The notes: generated from the sequence alone by a model not told the origin. 64,000 nt of DNA from Paenibacillus sp. FSL H8-0079 (GCF_037991315.1 NZ_CP150300.1:6644763-6708762); one strand, 5' to 3'. Shown: positions 1-8,315, numbered from the stretch's first letter. Numbers and translations: made by a program.

Positions 1-161
1 GCGCCATTGCCATCAATTCACCAAAACCACAACGTCTAGGATTGAATCTAGCGTACTAATAAATGACTTTAATGAGTATGTAATAAGATATGCCGACACT
101 TTTTATTCCTATCATATCGAATTATGTAAATAAAAAGGATTATTTGTATTGTTTTGTAGAA

Positions 162-171
162 TGTATATACA
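162..171. promoter_or_regulatory. 10-bp palindrome in the leader of the secreted-protein gene
   Basis: The AT-rich leader before the first gene contains the perfect palindrome TGTATATACA about 95 bases upstream of the start codon, among sequences that could serve as -10 elements (for example TATAAAAT near 190). It may be an operator or just AT-rich chance. The first 160 bases hold nothing else I can identify. Confidence 0.25.
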
Positions 172-266
172 ATATACCACAAAGTATTGTATAAAATAAG
201 AAGCGCTTAAATAACTGGGTTATAATCCAAAATTTAATAAAATAAGTTATTTGGAGGAACTCTTCT

Positions 267-752
267 GTGAAATTTAAGAAAATCATTGCATCTACTTTAG
301 CTGCGGGAATTTTAATGGGGGCTTTATCTGTTCCAGTAACAGTTATGGCTAGCCCAGCTCCTTTGAAAACCGTTTCTGTATCAAGTTCTACACTAAATGG
401 AAGTAGTGTTTCAACAATACCTTACAACAAAGTTTCAAACACAGGTATTGTAGTTCCAACTGCACAGAATAATGGAGATGTAAGTACTCAAAATCTCATT
501 TCTAACGTTATAAAAAAGGCTATAACTGGTGCACTCCGCTACGGTGGGGACTATTTAGGTAAGCTTCTTTCAAAGCTGAGCCCTTCAGCTGGCAACTATG
601 TAATAAAATATTCCGGAAAAATCGCTGACTTCTTGGATTCTATTACAAATTGGCAAGAAAATATTATTGCATCCGGACTTGTAGGTATCGGAGTACCACC
701 AGCAGAAGCATATGAAATTGCAAAATACATCGTTTGGCTAGCAGGACTCTAA
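267..752 (+). CDS. Small secreted protein of unknown function, bacteriocin-like
   Basis: 161 residues. The N-terminus is a classical Sec signal peptide: basic MKFKK, a hydrophobic core to about residue 26, then a VMA-S cleavage site near residue 28. The next 45 residues are Ser/Thr/Val-rich and low in complexity. The last 90 residues are Lys/Gly-rich and amphipathic, and end in a hydrophobic segment (IVWLAGL at the C-terminus). That layout, a secreted precursor with a cationic hydrophobic C-terminal part, resembles cannibalism toxins and other leader-processed bacteriocins, but I recognise no specific family. The RBS GGAGG lies 8 bases before the ATG. A strong intrinsic terminator follows the stop, and a gene for a multi-pass membrane protein comes next on the same strand. 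A toxin with an immunity partner is an inference from layout only. Confidence 0.75.
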   Translation: MKFKKIIASTLAAGILMGALSVPVTVMASPAPLKTVSVSSSTLNGSSVSTIPYNKVSNTGIVVPTAQNNGDVSTQNLISNVIKKAITGALRYGGDYLGKLLSKLSPSAGNYVIKYSGKIADFLDSITNWQENIIASGLVGIGVPPAEAYEIAKYIVWLAGL

Positions 753-765
753 AATTACTTAAAAT

Positions 766-812
766 TGAATCAAAATATACTTCATTAGAGGTATATTTTG
801 ATTCAAAAAAAT
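766..812 (+). terminator. Intrinsic terminator between the secreted-protein and membrane-protein genes
   Basis: A perfect 15-bp stem (766-780 with 791-805), a 10-base loop and an A/T-rich tail follow the first gene directly. The following gene lies only about 30 bases downstream and has no obvious promoter of its own, so partial read-through would give much less mRNA for the second gene than for the first. Confidence 0.85.
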
Positions 813-844
813 ACCGCAACTAAGAAATGGAATAAGGAGAAAAC

Positions 845-1393
845 ATGAACTCAACACATTGGCTTGTCATACTTGTAATATTTATCATTATGTTACTCGC
901 TCTAAATCTAATAATTAATTACACTAGCCGTAAAGATAAGGAAAATCCACCTTCTTTGAAGGTAAAGATATGGCTAGTTCCAGTGCTGGCTTCTTTAATC
1001 ATCTTGCCTGTAGCCATTTTCACTACACTGTATAGTATGTTTTTCTATAATTTCGGAAAAGCTAGTGGCTTTATATATTTTAATCAATTTGGAGATATCA
1101 TTGTTTTTTCCGTACTTATTATTATTGGCTTTCTTATTTTTGAAACTCTAATTCATCCAATTATCGTTACTGTCTTAAATTACGGATTGAAGAGACAGGT
1201 ATCTGTATATACTCGTAACTCTATTACACTTATTATGGACAGCTTAATTATTTACATTTTAGCTTCTAGCTTTAATGGTATTTATATCTTAGATTACTGG
1301 TCTGCTCTCTCAATATCAGTTTTCTATCATATTATAGATTGGGGATTAACGCTGATTTTCAAATTTGGTAAAAAGTTAAACAGAAAGAAATAA
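845..1393 (+). CDS. Polytopic membrane protein, possible immunity partner
   Basis: 182 residues with about five predicted transmembrane helices: near 6-26, 42-62, 83-103, 125-147 and 152-172. The C-terminus is short and basic (KKLNRKK). The RBS is AAGGAG, 6 bases before the ATG. It starts 92 bases after the stop of the secreted-protein gene, on the same strand and across a terminator. I see no catalytic motif and recognise no family. Small multi-pass proteins directly downstream of a secreted cationic peptide gene often give self-protection (for example SdpI in Bacillus), which is why an immunity role is suggested, but I see no sequence motif supporting SdpI homology. It is AT-rich like its upstream partner and unlike the core genes from 3.9 kb on, consistent with acquired DNA. 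Confidence 0.7.
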   Translation: MNSTHWLVILVIFIIMLLALNLIINYTSRKDKENPPSLKVKIWLVPVLASLIILPVAIFTTLYSMFFYNFGKASGFIYFNQFGDIIVFSVLIIIGFLIFETLIHPIIVTVLNYGLKRQVSVYTRNSITLIMDSLIIYILASSFNGIYILDYWSALSISVFYHIIDWGLTLIFKFGKKLNRKK

Positions 1394-2139
1394 TTTAAGT
1401 ATTTAATAAATTCAAAACATTCTTAGAATAATCTGATGATGGTCCTCTTTTAAAAGCAGGAGAATACATTTCAGTTTATTGCTAAAACCAAAATTTAGCC
1501 ATACTGATTATTAACCTAAATTTCATACAATTCTCATTCTGAGTTTGGACGTGCCTGATATAGCTTTGCGGCTCTCTTTATCGCATCAAACTTTTCTCAC
1601 ATTGTATAAATCTATAAGCATCGAATCATGCACTTTCCCCCTATAACCTCCCCTATCAGAAAATCAAATCACTATATCAGGTATTCAGTTATCTCCTATC
1701 GCATAGCCGAATGCGAAAAATAACTATATTATCTTTTCTGACCACACCTGCAGTCATGCCCTCGTATCCAGCTGTAAAAACTTCTCTTACCCCCACAGTG
1801 ATCTTTTCATTTAACATGCTCTCGTCTGCCGAATTTACCTTTATATAATCGATAATGATCTCAGAGTATAGTTGGCTTCCGTTGCTAATTCCAGTTAAAT
1901 CATACTATTACTTGCAGTTCACGAAGATATGTGATACCTGAGCCGAGCATTGAACCCAATACCAATATGCATGGTATCATTCACACGCACATATTAGATC
2001 TATTTGAAAACATCCATATTATAATTAGAATATAGTGTAAATTTGTAATAAACAAAGTTTCATTTTTATATCATACCTTTGAATAATAATGATGGAGGTA
2101 TAAATAGATGAAAAAATCGCACAGAAAACTCTAATCACT
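1394..2139. other. Intergenic, gene-poor AT-rich stretch
   Basis: No intact gene is evident in about 750 bases. The only protein-like signal is the short minus-strand remnant at 1689-1904, listed separately. The rest has stops in all frames at high density and shows no recognisable RNA gene or terminator. Confidence 0.5.
1689..1904 (-). pseudogene. Gene fragment, unrecognised
   Basis: An open minus-strand stretch of about 71 codons without a plausible start. Its translation has protein-like composition: a central SEIIIDYIKVNSADESMLNE segment followed by KITVGVREVFTAGYEGM, ending in LCDRR. It is bounded upstream by a stop and downstream by TAA. It looks like an internal or C-terminal piece of a larger gene rather than a functional small gene. 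I cannot assign a family. Confidence 0.35.
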
Positions 2140-2604
2140 CTAAGCAGTAGTCTGAAGGGATTCAGCGAGACTTTTGGTCTCTGCGTTATTAAATGTAATC
2201 GCAACTCCCCACCAATAAGGATTACTAAACACAAACGGTGTAACAATTTGAATACCACTACTATTAACTTGCCCATTGATGGCAGCATTTAAGTTTTTTA
2301 CTCCAATGGAGAATTGATTGTAAATTTCTTCATCTATAACTTCTTTTGCAGCTGGATCAAGGTGATATAAGTTATCCGAACCTTTGTTTATGTAAGGCGC
2401 CATTGCTTCCGCAGAATCAAAAATCTTCTTAGAAAACTCTTCTTCGCCTAATACCATTGTCTTCTTAGTAACATTGAAATCACTATTTGGAAGTTCAATC
2501 GAAGGTGAAGGAGTAGCTGCCGAAGCAGATACGACTGGCGCCAAAGATGAAATAGCCAAAATAATACAAAGAGCAGCGGATATTATTCTTACCTTTTTAT
2601 TCAA
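2140..2604 (-). CDS. Small secreted protein, unknown, possibly truncated
   Basis: 154 residues. The signal peptide spans roughly residues 1-29 (basic MNKKVR, hydrophobic core, VSASA cleavage region). The mature part is acidic to mid-length, then carries an aromatic patch SNPYWWGVAITFNN and ends soon after (ESLQTTA). Secreted Bacillus and Paenibacillus proteins with a similar WWG-type patch, as I recall them, usually continue into a glycine-rich hydrophobic C-terminal segment. Here the frame stops about 20 residues after the patch, so a truncated C-terminus is possible. The RBS AGGAGGAA precedes the ATG. Neighbouring sequence on both sides consists of gene fragments. Function unknown; a peptide toxin precursor is one possibility. 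Confidence 0.6.
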   Translation of the reverse strand: MNKKVRIISAALCIILAISSLAPVVSASAATPSPSIELPNSDFNVTKKTMVLGEEEFSKKIFDSAEAMAPYINKGSDNLYHLDPAAKEVIDEEIYNQFSIGVKNLNAAINGQVNSSGIQIVTPFVFSNPYWWGVAITFNNAETKSLAESLQTTA

Positions 2605-2859
2605 ATTTATTCCTCCTAAAGTATATTTATGTTACATTTTGTGTTCTAAATCAAAATACACAGAATATAAACCACATTTTGTTAAAAATCTATTTTATGT
2701 AATTTATAACATGTAAATGTAATAATAATAGAGTCACCATTACACTCAATTCAGAAGACATCCATTCCTATAGTTCGGGAATAGGATGATACTCGGGAGT
2801 TACTGCACTACTCAAATTAACGCTCTAAGCCAAAAGGGAAAGCGTTTATCCCATATTAG

Positions 2860-3183
2860 GACGGCACAGAATTTGTTGTAACAAGGGGTGAAGACAACAT
2901 CCAATTTACGCTGGAAAAAGATTGGGTAGATGGACCTCCAACTATCGAAGGAAGTCCCATTGAGTTCGCGCTGGGTTGGGTATCAGAGCTAGCTGAACCA
3001 TTCTATGTTTCACCCGAAGCACTTGCAGCAGCCGAGGCTAACAACCATCCAAGTTATAGTAATAACCAACCGTCCGCAGGAGTAGTACATCCGAGTAATC
3101 TTCTCGCCATCCTTCCACCGATTGACTGTGCGGCTGGCGGTCTTAATGTATTAACTCATTCCTCATACTTCGAAAGCTTATAG
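2860..3183 (+). pseudogene. Gene fragment, unrecognised
   Basis: 108 codons open on the plus strand, beginning right after an in-frame TAG and with no start codon or RBS at the left edge. The composition is clearly coding-like: acidic, with ordered segments such as DNIQFTLEKDWVDGPPTIEG and FYVSPEALAAAEANN, followed by a Ser/Asn/Pro stretch. The last 20 residues overlap a minus-strand fragment and may be out of register. Likely the surviving middle of a larger gene. I do not recognise the family. Confidence 0.4.
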
Positions 3184-3254
3184 CCATTTCTTTAACAGTA
3201 CTTAAGCGATCTTCAATATTTGCATCTAAACCTTTAAAATTAATACTCAGTTCT
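3143..3254 (-). pseudogene. Short coding-like fragment, unrecognised
   Basis: About 36 codons on the minus strand encode a helical, coiled-coil-like segment (LDANIEDRLSTVKEMAISF) and terminate at TAA. There is no start codon. It overlaps the end of the plus-strand fragment by about 40 bases. With its neighbours it marks a junction of several broken genes. Confidence 0.25.
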
Positions 3255-3259
3255 CAAAT

Positions 3260-3373
3260 ATGAAAGAAGCATCAGCTTTATTCGATGACTATTACGAGGG
3301 TATTGATAATGTAAGGTGGGATTTGCGAACTATGAAGTGCGACATGAAATTTACGCACTCACTCAGATGGTGA
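3260..3373 (+). pseudogene. Short ORF or gene fragment, unrecognised
   Basis: 37 codons from ATG to TGA, encoding an acidic, Tyr-rich start (MKEASALFDDYYEGIDNV). No Shine-Dalgarno sequence is visible upstream, so this is more likely a piece of a broken gene than an expressed peptide. Confidence 0.25.
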
Positions 3374-3799
3374 TTTTTTTACTTTGTGGAAAGAAACATG
3401 GAAATGGAATCTATAGTAAGAGTCAAGCGGTTAATGAATTTTTGCATAGCTTGTACACTCAAGTACTCACTAATTTCATCTACTGCAATACCCATAATAT
3501 CGACCCCCAATGTTTACTTTGAAGACAGAAAAGACTCCCCCTTTGCATGGAAAAGCTCCTAATTATGTGCCGAGCACTATAAAAAACTTGTAATATTAGG
3601 ACAGCCCGGTACAACCAGACGCCACATCACTAACCATTGTTGCCCATACAGTTTCACACGTAACAATCAGAATATGAAACAATTTAAATCTTGTATTTAT
3701 CACGGGCACTTCCCCCTTAATTTGGCTTTTGCAATTTACTTTATCAATGAGGTAGCGCATAGCAACAAGCAAGACAACAGAAACAATGGTTATCGGTGG

Positions 3800-3816
3800 T
3801 AGGGATTCGAACCCTA
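3800..3816 (-). other. tRNA T-arm-like fragment
   Basis: On the minus strand TAGGG-TTCGAAT-CCCTA forms the perfect 5-bp stem and 7-base loop of a tRNA T-arm, followed by CCACCGA, which could be the 3' half of an acceptor stem. No matching acceptor 5' half, D-arm or anticodon arm lies within 90 bases upstream, so it is not an intact tRNA gene. The 3' ends of tRNA genes are common attachment sites for integrative elements, and this one lies at the edge of the gene-fragment patch, just before the core gene rlmH. Confidence 0.35.
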
Positions 3817-3913
3817 ACAGTACTGCCACTCTCCTAATATTACGAGTATTTTTCATAATATCGGCAATAAAGTATATCGTCAAGATATATCCTTGTCAAT
3901 CCGAAATTTCGCC

Positions 3914-4393
3914 CTATTTGTGGTACGGTTCCCCCCGATTTATCTTCACCGCGCGATAAATCTGCTCCACCAGGACCAGCCGCATAAGCTGATGCGGCAG
4001 GGTCATGCGCCCGAAGCTCAAGCGCTGCTTCGCGCGGCGCAATACCTCATCGGAGAGCCCATGGCTTCCTCCGATGACAAACACGACATGGCTCGTCCCA
4101 TACGTGCCGAGCTTGTCGATCTCCATTGCCAGCTCTTCGGAACTCCAGAGTTGGCCATCCAAAGCGAGCGCGACGACATGCGCCTCGCTCTTCACATGCG
4201 CGAGGATGCGTTCGCCCTCGCGCTCTTTCACCGCCCGAACCTCAGCTTCGCTCAGGGTATCGGGCGCCTTTTCGTCTGCGACCTCGATCATCTGAAACTT
4301 GATGTACGGGGCGAGCCGCTTGGCATATTCCTGAATGCCCAGCGTGAGATACTTTTCCTTCAATTTGCCTACGCCAATAATCTGAATAAACAT
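3914..4393 (-). CDS. rlmH: 23S rRNA pseudouridine-1915 N3-methyltransferase RlmH
   Basis: 159 residues, the full length of the RlmH (YbeA/YydA, SPOUT) family. It methylates N3 of pseudouridine 1915 in helix 69 of 23S rRNA using S-adenosylmethionine. The N-terminus [15 protein letters not shown], the cofactor-binding [13 protein letters not shown] loop and the C-terminal [19 protein letters not shown] are all hallmark segments. The SPOUT trefoil knot corresponds to the last 60 or so residues. RBS AGGAGGA lies upstream. It lies downstream of the wal-htrC block, as in Bacillus, with a CxxH/CxxC protein gene between. It marks the return to core genome after the accessory patch to its left. Confidence 0.97.
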   Translation of the reverse strand: MFIQIIGVGKLKEKYLTLGIQEYAKRLAPYIKFQMIEVADEKAPDTLSEAEVRAVKEREGERILAHVKSEAHVVALALDGQLWSSEELAMEIDKLGTYGTSHVVFVIGGSHGLSDEVLRRAKQRLSFGRMTLPHQLMRLVLVEQIYRAVKINRGEPYHK

Positions 4394-4505
4394 AACAATC
4401 CATTCCTCCTAAATTATCTTACTTGCGCAATATTCTATAAGTAAGATGCTTCATCGCATCGTTCGTTCCAACTGTAGTATACCTATACTACACATTTCTC
4501 CAAAT

Positions 4506-4702
4506 TCTAACGAACCACACACACCTTATTCAGCCTCATTTCGGCTCCTTTAAAATCTAACGAATCTGAAACACGCTATCCCAGTCAAAATGAACACTTC
4601 CCACCTCTCTTGAGGCCATTTCAGTAATATAACGTGTCTACGATTCGTTAGATTTCAACCAGGCGGTATTTGCCACGAATAAGCCCCGTCAGGTTCGTTA
4701 GA
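4506..4702. repeat. 197-bp nested imperfect palindrome (interspersed-repeat type)
   Basis: TCTAACGAACC at 4506-4516 faces its inverted copy at 4692-4702. AAATCTAACGAATC at 4553-4566 faces a perfect 14-bp inverted copy at 4642-4655. The offset between outer and inner motif is exactly 50 bases on both sides. Intervening stretches also mirror each other (CTTATTC in both arms, ACACGcTAT against ACACGtTAT). The centre is a small hairpin CCTC-TCTT-GAGG at 4604-4615. Transcribed, it would fold into one long rod; as DNA it could extrude a cruciform. It lies between rlmH and the CxxH/CxxC gene and contains no ORF. Confidence 0.8.
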
Positions 4703-4862
4703 GTTACTCGGCCGGTCCCTACCCACATCGCTGCCCACAAACACAAAAAGAGCGCTCATCACGCTCTCCTTGGCTTCTTGCTGTGATGTTCATACCGGAT
4801 GGAAAGTCAGCCTGAAGCACCACCTTAAGTCACGCCTCCAGCCATCTAAGTCCTACAGTACG

Positions 4863-5030
4863 CTAAACGACGAGGAATTCCGCGTGCTGTTCGCACTCAG
4901 CGCACTTCGCAGGCGGGTCCCAGTCGGCAAATTCCGTCTCCTTCAGATCAACGATATCTGGAGCGTCCTCATACTCATCAACAAACATGTCGATGGCAAT
5001 GTCCACGTGTTCTTTGCATACAACGTACAT
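4863..5030 (-). CDS. CxxH/CxxC small protein
   Basis: 55 residues beginning MYVVCKEHVDIAID, with a Cys-x-x-His pair at residues 5-8 and a Cys-x-x-Cys pair (CAEC) at residues 43-46. The two pairs would make a single zinc site. This is the pattern of the short CxxH/CxxC protein family encoded next to rlmH in many Bacilli. The middle is acidic (DEYEDAPDIVD), which fits the family. The RBS AAAGGATG lies about 10 bases upstream of the ATG. Function is unknown; the conserved neighbourhood is the main clue. A longer plus-strand frame over the same bases (4770-5150) is a shadow. Confidence 0.88.
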   Translation of the reverse strand: MYVVCKEHVDIAIDMFVDEYEDAPDIVDLKETEFADWDPPAKCAECEQHAEFLVV

Positions 5031-5265
5031 CCGTTATGCATCCTTTCTGTAACCAGCTATGTTCCCGATTCACAACCGCGTATCCCATTACAGGATAGCC
5101 ACTTCTCAGTTCTATCACACCTGCCACCGAAAAGAAACCCCCAGCCCTAATTTATCGTGCCCAACCTACACCAAACCTCTCCATTCGCCGTAAAAGAACA
5201 CAAAAAGCATCCCTTCCAGATACCTCCACGGTACCCTGAAAAGAATGCTCCTTAATCCATGCTCT

Positions 5266-5790
5266 TTACTTCAATCCCGACTGCGCCTTCGTCAACAGCT
5301 TCCCGCCTTGAAAAGCAATAACGGCATTGGCACCATTGCCGGCTGTGCCTTTATAGTTGTAAACAACCATGTTCTCCGCTTCACTCAGCGCTTCACCTTC
5401 GCCGCCAAGGATCTCAATGACATCTTCTACCGACATGCCAACCTCAAGCTTCTCATACTGGGCAAATGTAATCAGCACCCCATCGCCTTTCCCGGCCGAT
5501 CCGTTGTTTCCCGATACTACAGGTGTTTGACCACCTGCTTCACCTACCGCAATCACATTTGTACTCAGCTCACTCAACTTGGCCTCAAGCTCTGCGATCT
5601 TTTGCTCCTGCTCACTGCTCTTGGCTCCCTGCTCCACCAGTTTCTTCTCAAGTCCTGCAATCTTCTCTTGCAGAGCACTTGTATCTACAGCAGCTCCTGT
5701 TGTAACTACCTCAGATCCACAGGCAGATAGCATAAACAGGGACAGCGCCAAGCTCGTTCCCCCAAGCATCTTTTTCCTCAACCGTTTCAT
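5266..5790 (-). CDS. Lipoprotein with coiled coil and BLIP/SmpA-like C-terminal domain
   Basis: 174 residues from the chosen start MKRLRKK, preceded by GGAAGGGG; an ATG six codons upstream has no RBS. The signal peptide ends in the lipobox LSAC, so the mature protein is lipid-anchored at Cys24. Residues about 40-80 are a coiled coil with heptad repeats (QEKIAGLEKKL, EQEQKIAELEAKL). The C-terminal 70 residues (FAQYEKLEVGMSVEDVIEILGGEGE onward) match the small beta-lactamase-inhibitor-like fold of DUF3862/SmpA proteins: the K-x-G-M-S-x-E-V pattern and a later VVYNYKG strand. Probably a surface-exposed protein with an envelope-related role, monocistronic. No enzymatic motif. Confidence 0.8.
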   Translation of the reverse strand: MKRLRKKMLGGTSLALSLFMLSACGSEVVTTGAAVDTSALQEKIAGLEKKLVEQGAKSSEQEQKIAELEAKLSELSTNVIAVGEAGGQTPVVSGNNGSAGKGDGVLITFAQYEKLEVGMSVEDVIEILGGEGEALSEAENMVVYNYKGTAGNGANAVIAFQGGKLLTKAQSGLK

Positions 5791-6017
5791 TGTAAATACC
5801 CCTTCCAATGTGAAATAAAATCAGATCGACAAACAGATGTTATTTGCATCAGCGACCGTCTCCAACATATTGACAACAGTTTACCACAGCCCGAGTCTGA
5901 TGTATCTGCTCCTTTGGCTCCGGGTCTAACTGATCATAGGAACATTAAAATGGTTAATCTACTCATTTACTGTCGAACGAACTCGTCCACCCATAGCATA
6001 ATACTGAACCAACAACT

Positions 6018-6050
6018 AAAAAAGAGTGGTCAGTTGATCTGATCACTCTT
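6018..6050 (-). terminator. Terminator downstream of htrC
   Basis: On the minus strand, AAGAGTGaTCAG pairs with CTGAcCACTCTT, followed by a T-run. It sits 57 bases after the htrC stop. Confidence 0.8.
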
Positions 6051-6106
6051 CTAGCATTCCCTATTTCAATCCACGCAACAGTAAAGGCTCGCTTGTTGAA
6101 CTTCCC

Positions 6107-7384
6107 TTACTCCGGTTTATCCGTCAGCTTCACCGATACCTTCTCAGCTTTGCCATCCCGGTAGAAAGTCACTTCAATTGTATCCCCAATCTTCTTCTGA
6201 TCGTACAGATACTTCCGCAGATCCAGCGTCGAGGTAATTTTTTGTCCGTCAAATTCCGTAATGACATCATTCAGCTTCATGCCCGCTTCGGATGCCGGAC
6301 CGGACGCTTCCAGCACAACCACACCGCTATCCACGTGAGATGGCAACTTCAGATCCTTACGCTGCTCGTCATCCAGTGGTGCATAAGGGTTACTCAGATC
6401 CACCGTGTACACGCCCAGATATGGACGAGATACTTTGCCGTTTAGTAGCAGGGAATCGACCGTTCTCATCACTTCATTCATCGGAATGGCGAAGCCGAGA
6501 CCTTCGACGCCCGTATCCGAGATCTTCATCGTATTGATGCCGACCACTTTACCGTTCAGATCGACCAAAGCACCACCGCTATTACCTTCATTAATCGCCG
6601 CATCCGTCTGGATCACGTTTTGCTCCCAGTCGTACACCCCGTCCTGATTAATCGATACAGGCAGGATACGATCCGTGTAACTGACAATACCGGATGTCAG
6701 CGTACCACCCAGACCGAGCGGGTTACCGATCGCTAGCACCGTTTGACCGCGTTGAAGTTTGCTGGAATCGCCGATCTCCGCCACTGCACCCAGCCCTTTG
6801 TCTTCTGCAGATAGTACAGCTATGTCACTCACACGGTCTTTACCGACCAGCTTCGCTTTATGAGTCTCCCCGTCCACGGTCACAATCTCCAGATCACTCG
6901 CACCCTCCACCACATGGTGGTTAGTCATGATGTAGGCCTTGCCATCTTCCTTCTTGAAAATGACCCCTGAGCCCAGCGCCGAATCTTCCATCGACAGACT
7001 GCTACCCGTTTTATGGTTCACAATGCTCACCACCGAAGGACGAACATGGGCTGCCGCTTGAATAATCCGGTCGTATGGATCAGCTGCCTGTGCTGTCTGT
7101 GCACCGCCTCCACCACCGTTGCCTGTAGCATTCGCCAGCGGTAATGAAGCGGGCTGTGTAATGAAGCTAAACAGCGTGACGGTCACGATGGAACTGATCA
7201 CCGAGCTGATCACGGCTACCTTGACTGTGGAACTGATTCCCGTACGCGATCTGCGCGGATTGCTCCAGCGGTCGCGTCCACGTGCCCTGCCTCCAGGGCG
7301 GATGATCTGAAGTTTGCCTTTCTGTTCAGGTTCGGCGCGTCTTGATACTTTGGTTGAATAAAAATCGTCTCCAAACAATCCCAT
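6107..7384 (-). CDS. htrC: HtrA/DegP-family membrane-anchored serine protease
   Basis: 425 residues from MGLFGDDFY, chosen because GGGGAGAGG sits just upstream; an ATG 11 codons earlier lacks an RBS. The order is a cytoplasmic basic region, one transmembrane helix (about residues 55-80), a Gly-rich linker, an S1C trypsin-like protease domain and a C-terminal PDZ domain. The triad is visible: His in TNHHVV, Asp in SDIAVL and Ser in EGNSGGAL. The PDZ domain has the ASEAGMKLNDVI segment. Acts outside the membrane on misfolded envelope proteins. As in Bacillus (YycK/HtrC), it follows the wal operon, but about 900 bases separate it from walJ, so it probably has its own promoter. Confidence 0.93.
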   Translation of the reverse strand: MGLFGDDFYSTKVSRRAEPEQKGKLQIIRPGGRARGRDRWSNPRRSRTGISSTVKVAVISSVISSIVTVTLFSFITQPASLPLANATGNGGGGGAQTAQAADPYDRIIQAAAHVRPSVVSIVNHKTGSSLSMEDSALGSGVIFKKEDGKAYIMTNHHVVEGASDLEIVTVDGETHKAKLVGKDRVSDIAVLSAEDKGLGAVAEIGDSSKLQRGQTVLAIGNPLGLGGTLTSGIVSYTDRILPVSINQDGVYDWEQNVIQTDAAINEGNSGGALVDLNGKVVGINTMKISDTGVEGLGFAIPMNEVMRTVDSLLLNGKVSRPYLGVYTVDLSNPYAPLDDEQRKDLKLPSHVDSGVVVLEASGPASEAGMKLNDVITEFDGQKITSTLDLRKYLYDQKKIGDTIEVTFYRDGKAEKVSVKLTDKPE

Positions 7385-7417
7385 CGTGATCCTCTCCCCT
7401 TCGTTGTCACGCATCAA

Positions 7418-8102
7418 GACCCTGACTGCCGCCTAAGTTGTCGCATGGATCAACGATGGAGTTCTCACATACACCACTCCGCCAACAGATGAACCTTCCG
7501 ATCGCTGTTACTCACAAATTTTTTTGATCCCCTCTTCCAAGGTGAAAATTTGTTCCTAAAGGCGAACACTCTGTTTCTTCAGGTTTCTTCTGTCGTCTTC
7601 GTTACGTGAAGACTCCAACGCTTTCCCATGCTTTTTTGCATTTTTATAAAATGGTCTTGCATATCGCCGCATCCCGGCATCAACTCAGGATACAGCGTCT
7701 ATGTACAACAGAACGGACACGCCATTCTGTAAGTGACTCTATCAATCATGCTCTCGCATTCTATGACATGCCATTTCACACGCAAAACAGCCAAAATCAC
7801 AATGCTCCTCATATACTAAACACGCCAAATCACAAAAAGTTGCATAATTACGAAAATTAACGCAAATTTCCGCTATAACGCGTTTAACAATAAAGGTCCA
7901 TACTATCTATCACCACAAAAACCGGTTCGCTAAGCGTCGTTTTGGCCATTTTGAAGAAACTTTTTCACCCTTACATGGTCACAGGTTCAGCATACACGCC
8001 TTATCACACAAATGTTAGCGGCAAAAAGAGGAATGTTTTCCACTCATCCTGACTACAATAATAGTAAAAGACAATTCGAAGCTTCATAGAGGAGGATGTA
8101 AC
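7418..8102. other. Intergenic region between htrC and the 70-residue ORF
   Basis: About 685 bases with no credible gene. Both flanking genes diverge from it, so it should hold promoters for each. A TACAAT hexamer near 8052 is a possible -10 for the rightward gene. I see no operator, riboswitch or repeat. Confidence 0.4.
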
Positions 8103-8315
8103 ATGGATCGCACACGTACACTCACAGCCATGGATGAAGTTCATATGGCGGCCAAGCTGGCCGATCTCAAGGATGAACACTATCGCAATACCCTTGCACT
8201 CAGTACCATCATCGAACTGCTTATTGATAAAGGCATCCTAACCCGTGAGGAAGTCGAGCGCAAAGCCGCCGAACTGGACAGCTTTATGGCTCACCCACCC
8301 TATCCCATGGCGTAG
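8103..8315 (+). CDS. Small soluble protein of unknown function
   Basis: 70 residues, highly charged and helical, without signal peptide or membrane segment. The sequence has helix-turn signs (HYRNTLALSTIIELLIDKGIL, then TREEVERKAAELDSF). A strong RBS (GAGGAGGATGTAAC) precedes the ATG, which supports expression. It is transcribed opposite to the whole wal operon, and its last 32 bases overlap the 3' end of walJ on the other strand. No recognised domain; the EEVE...LD pattern resembles short adaptor-like tails, but that is weak. Confidence 0.7.
   Translation: MDRTRTLTAMDEVHMAAKLADLKDEHYRNTLALSTIIELLIDKGILTREEVERKAAELDSFMAHPPYPMA

Noticed and set aside
3790..3880. Possible complete tRNA gene on the minus strand
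   Set aside because: Only the T-arm and a partial acceptor strand can be formed; no matching 5' acceptor half, D-arm or anticodon arm is present.
4770..5150. 126-codon plus-strand frame near the CxxH/CxxC gene
   Set aside because: The minus strand encodes the recognisable 55-residue CxxH/CxxC protein with an RBS; the plus frame has no family-like features.
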